NCBI GenBank assembly: GCA_003024985.2
Contig: PXIH01S0046576.1
DNA length: 10,248 nt
Strand: one strand, 5' to 3'
Origin: Euperipatoides rowelli
Lineage: Eukaryota; Onychophora; Udeonychophora; Euonychophora; Peripatopsidae
Part shown: one piece after another, positions 6,443 to 10,248 of the stretch
Layout of the letters: every line of letters begins with the position of its first letter
Position numbering within the stretch: the first letter of the stretch is position 1
Notes under the pieces: generated by a model
Told to the model about the DNA's origin: nothing
What the model saw: only the letters and a program-made list of their open reading frames with translations
The model's database searches: none
Program-made: the position numbers and the translations under genes

Positions 6443-8560
6443 CACCATTGGTGGTTTCATAAAAAGAGTTATGTGTGACAACACTGATCAGGCTACATAG
6501 AGCCTCCGAGATCGAGAAAACCTTCTCTCGTTAATAATCTTGACAAAAGCCCACCCCTTTATTTTATGAAAAATCTTCAAAAAAAAACAATATATTGCTG
6601 AACATAAGTGCACTTCATAAGCTTTCATAGAAGAATGGCCGTAATCTTAGCTGCACTTGTTAGATTATTAGACTGGCTACTCAGTTTTGACCCTTCTGTT
6701 TATGAACCTTTTGTATTTACATAAATTTTCTGAGTATGGAAGAAAGTGGAAACTATCTTATCAGCAAGTTACCGTATAAATGGCGCCTGAATAATTTCAC
6801 TTGCATTTCAAAGTACAGTAGACTATGTTTTGGTTTTACTATAGGCACTGGATTTTGGCTTAGCCTAGTCCTATTCATTTAAAATACCACAGAATGCTGG
6901 TCAAGTGTGTATGCGCACTTATTTGTTCAGAGAGAAAAGGTGTAGTGCCCTTGTATGGTGCAATGCCAATGAACCTTAGATTTAACACATTAAATTTCAA
7001 AGCTGCCCAGGCGAACTTGTTTAGCTAGAACCATAATTCTTTAAAAAAACTCTTTTTCAAAATGGCACACTTATTTGCGTTACATGGATCACTTTCTGAC
7101 ATTGCATTTTTCATTATTTTATCTGGGATCGTTTTTTTACCTAGTGGTTGAGACGTCGTAGACCGTGAGAATTTTTAGCCTGTGAAAATATTCTATTCTC
7201 TTGCTCCAGCTTAATGTTCTCTTTTATTACTGAAATTTTGCGTTCCCAGCCTTTATCGATTTTTAAATAAAATCCCCGTGATTTTTGATAAGTACGGATG
7301 TCCATCTTTTGTAACCCCTATCACTTAAACAGATTAGGTTTTGTCTTGGTTTTGTCATTTTTGTTCAAACTCTTTTTCAATTCGGTTAACATCTATTCAA
7401 GAGGAAATTTTGTATTAAATCTGTATTTTCGTTTTGGTATTGGACTAGAAGGGCTAGAGTAAATGATTCTTGCATCCTGACCTAGCACATTCAATTGACT
7501 TCCGAAAATAGATTTTTTTTTTGAAAAATTTTTTTTAAGAAAAAAAAAAAGAAAGAGAATACATTTTTTTAATTATTCAGCATTAACGCAGGTATCGTTT
7601 CTCTAGGGTCCAAATACCGTTATTTTTCCCGTGGATCGGTGGTCCCGGAACTACCATGAAGATCAGTACGATAAAAATTAAGAGGAATTCCTGCGCTTAG
7701 CATTGCTAGTTCTTTGCAATGGCACTTCTAATCAAGTTGCCTAGAGGGGTGTGCTGTAATAAAGTGCACTATGGCTATTAGATTTGTTCTGAGTAAGGGC
7801 ACCACCTGAAAAGAAGTTAATTTCTTTGCAAAAGTCTAACAGATATCTTCCTTATATAGATAAGGTTTAAAGGGTAAAAATATTTTTTAGGTCATATAAA
7901 ATCAGCTTACCCATTCGATACTATCAGTTCATTTTTGTCCACCGCCCGCAATTTTTCCAGTCCTGTGCCGAGCTAAGGAAATGTTAGTATTCCATATTGT
8001 TATTCAAATAAGATTGAAGAAACATAAGCCCAGACAAAAAAATTTTTATCTGCGATTCTAAAGTTGTCAGGCTGTCTAGAACTCAAAAGAGAATAATCCA
8101 CCTTAAGAAATAAAGAAAAACTAATAAATTCTCTAAACCTAAAAGGCATTCATGACAAATATATCTCCTTATCAATCGGACACCTAAGCCTACCAGATAA
8201 ACCCGGAGGTTAGGACACATAATGATAAGAAGGGAGATTAAAGCCAGGTTGAGAAACTTAAGGATAGGACAGTCATAATATTACTTATTTTCCGACTTTC
8301 ATTTCTGGTAGCAGGGCCACCCTGAGAAGGGATAAATGTTCTAAAAATACAGAGTAATTTTTTTCCAGGACCTCTTAGTTATAATGGATATACCTAACCC
8401 AAACGGTATTGCAAAAGTTTCTGCAATTAAAAAGATCGCCCATTGGCCAAGGGATCTTGGCAGGAAACCATTAATTGGGGAAAACTGTTTATACTGAACA
8501 AGTAATAAAACAGTAATGCATTGATTTTTTTTTCCTTTTATACAAAAGGGAAAACTTTTT
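6443..8560. other. non-coding DNA of higher G+C, no gene seen
   Basis: From around 6480 the sequence carries more G+C and more CpG than the left part, and many sections (for example 7100-7450) are T-biased. Open frames are all short: 6635-6724 would encode 29 residues and 8392-8508 would encode 38. Neither resembles a known family. TATAAATGGCGCC at 6776-6788 could pass for a TATA element but has no gene after it. Low-complexity T and A runs lie at 7513-7550. No transposase, reverse transcriptase, tRNA or rRNA was recognised. Confidence 0.55.
7511..7556. repeat. low-complexity T/A tract with hairpin potential
   Basis: T10 (7513-7522), a GAAAAA spacer, T8 (7529-7536), AAG, then A11 (7540-7550) followed by GAAAGAGAA. 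The T8 and A11 runs can pair. This is simple sequence and also prone to read errors. Confidence 0.6.
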
Positions 8561-8810
8561 CTTGATATAAGGGCGAGGTAGGGAACCAGCTAGTTGGTCG
8601 CCCGTTTGATGGGTGAATTCCAGGGGTATGTGCATGTGACATCTCATAAGAGGATTCGCGCATCCAATGGGGGGGATTAATGAAGTGGGGACCGAGGTAT
8701 CCTGAAGGATGTGTGAACCAAGTTGTTCCTTTCAATCCATCATGTTATTCCATAGGGGTCGCTACAGTATAGGGGGCATGTACGGCTTGAGATGGGCAGA
8801 TTGGAGATCA
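8561..8810. other. GC-richest patch of the window, origin unknown
   Basis: Line counts give about 33/60 G+C for 8581-8640, 30/60 for 8641-8700, 26/60 for 8701-8760 and 28/60 for 8761-8820, well above the rest. G is favoured on the plus strand, with G7 at 8669-8675. Stop-free runs occur in it (65 codons on the minus strand ending at 8538; 37 codons forward from about 8704 to 8814), but none gives a recognisable protein. It could be remnant coding or repeat DNA, or ordinary local variation. Confidence 0.45.
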
Positions 8811-10248
8811 AAATCTATTGCATTTTTATGACTTTCAATTTTTGTCTATTAACCAAAATCAGTTTAAACCCAATCCATCTGGATCTCAAACCTAAGCAGA
8901 AGCTTTTTCTTTTTTTTCGATTTTTTCTTTTGTTTAAGTGGTGACGGATGTTAGAAATTAGGGTAAGCCTAATTTCTCACAAATGCATGCTGGGTAATAT
9001 TTCCATAGTCAAGATAAATCTCCCATCATAGGACTAGTTCACAACCCACAACTTCCATAGCGTGTTTAAATGTCCACTGATGTGATTGACATTTTTGTTA
9101 CCCTAAAACAGCATGAGAGATAAAATTATATAATTTAGCCTATCTTATATAACATTTGATTCGTCAGGTTAAACTATGAGCAAAGAGGAATTGTAAGTTT
9201 GATATAGAGATTATCATAATAGCAGCTTGATCACGTACAGACAGAATATTTTTATCGGAGGATCTAACCTTTTTTTTTTATAGAAATTTAGAGAGGAGAA
9301 AAGACATAACCCAACCTTTCCGTTTTGTTTTTATTATAGAGCATTTACAGGCTATTGAATGTCTGTACTCTTTCCTGCAATGTTGCCTATCCAAAATAAT
9401 CTACAGGAAATGNCATTGTTTTAATGGTAAAGTTTGTTTTCTTTTAAAGGATCATAATTTTCAATATTTATAAATAGGATATCGATTAGTTTTTCCAGTT
9501 TTCATATTAAATAAATCATATTTTTTAATAACAATAAAGACAATAATTTTTCTTGTATATTTTTTTAAGAATTTTTTTATATCAACAATTCCATTAATTG
9601 TCTTTTTAAATATAAATAATCCTATTTGTCGGTCACTTTTAATCCAGTCATTTATTTTTTTTCATATTTAATAATTATCATTAACAATTGGCTTTTAAAT
9701 ATATATGTATTTTAATGTGATCCTTTAGTATATGAACGATTTTTGTATTAGCGAGTCACTGGAAGTTAGTTATCAATTTCTAATATATTCAGTTTTCCTT
9801 AAGTCCTTCTATTTATATAATTTTTCTCATTAAAGTTATAGCCATCGGTAACAAGCTAAAACCCGTTAGTGTTTTAAGGAAATTTTCATTTCAACTTAAA
9901 TTAGGTGGGCTTGATAAAAACACANATNTTCTCACCCTGAGAATATTTGTTGGCCTTCTATTAGGTCATAAGCCGTTGGTACCATGATACGAAGGCAGAA
10001 AATCTAGATCCGCATTCCAACCGGTGGCTCATGCTATCTTATTCCCATGCTTTTAAAATAAGGGGAAAGTATGGAAATTTGTGAAAAAAATCAAAAAATT
10101 ATTTTTGAGGGTTATATAGGTTTGGTCTCTTAATATTTTTGGCATTTACTAATTTTCTCGACCTCTAGAGGTATTTCTGGTATATATTTTAATTATTTAT
10201 ATTTTTCCGTGTTTTGCTGTAAATTGTGTTTCTAGCCAACTTAATCTC
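8811..10248. other. non-coding DNA with three ambiguous bases, no gene seen
   Basis: Mixed AT-rich sequence, returning to low G+C around 9420-9720. Ambiguous bases lie at 9413, 9925 and 9928, so frames across them are uncertain. A short inverted match links TTTCCTTAA (9794-9802) with TTAAGGAAA near 9877-9885. No gene, RNA or mobile element was recognised. Confidence 0.55.

Noticed and set aside
6635-6724. 29-residue hydrophobic small open frame starting MAVILAALV
   Set aside because: Too short to separate from chance, with no promoter, conservation or partner gene visible.
6776-6788. TATAAATGGCGCC as a core promoter
   Set aside because: TATAAA is frequent in AT-rich DNA and no gene or transcript start follows.
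8392-8508. 38-codon frame preceded by a pyrimidine tract and CAG near 8358-8369, resembling an exon after a splice acceptor
   Set aside because: Polypyrimidine-CAG sites are common in this composition. There is no donor site or neighbouring exon that I could support, and no recognised protein.
8538-8735. 65-codon minus-strand open frame
   Set aside because: It sits in the GC-richest patch, where stops are rarer. The product has no motif or recognisable domain, and forward frames are similarly open.

Overview
The window looks like non-coding nuclear DNA from a eukaryote. It is very AT-rich: spot counts give about 12% G+C around 5461-5520 and 50-55% only in a short stretch near 8581-8700. It has long A and T runs, no closely packed reading frames, no operon or Shine-Dalgarno layout, and no ribosomal or transfer RNA that I could recognise. 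A decayed Tc1/mariner-type transposon and a block of degenerate repeats fit an animal genome, probably an invertebrate or another AT-rich metazoan. I cannot name the species. No intact protein-coding gene is supported anywhere. The three longest open runs are an AT-rich chance frame, the antisense of a transposase fossil, and a run inside the GC-richest patch.

Layout. Positions 1-520 are plain AT-rich DNA, followed by a short 25-bp minisatellite (521-585) and more AT-rich DNA. Positions 1117-1643 hold a block of diverged repeat units. Its core is GGAAGT followed at a fixed 9-bp offset by CCATCTTG, four times. Around this core are CCAGAACCTAAAA modules, TTCCAGT...CCCTTAAAC modules, TGACCT half-sites and a perfect TGACCTTTGACCT direct repeat. 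The motifs resemble vertebrate ETS, YY1 and nuclear-receptor (DR1) sites. Positions 1644-4328 are unannotatable AT-rich DNA.

Positions 4329-4998 hold the clearest feature: an internally deleted Tc1/mariner-superfamily element. It has diverged inverted repeats of roughly 100 bp and, between them, only the C-terminal part of the transposase. That fossil is broken by stops and frame changes but still readable from the FQQD motif to the GAHV end.

Positions 4999-6480 are A-rich with no gene. From about 6480 the texture changes: G+C is higher, CpGs are more frequent, and T leads A in places. G+C peaks at 8561-8810. This right-hand part also contains no recognisable gene, and three N bases (9413, 9925, 9928) mark sequencing uncertainty. 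The word TAGCCTA or TAGGCTA recurs on both sides of the change, which argues for one genome throughout.

Nothing here amounts to a new multi-gene system. The two items most worth follow-up are the spaced ETS/YY1-like repeat block and the deletion-derivative transposon.
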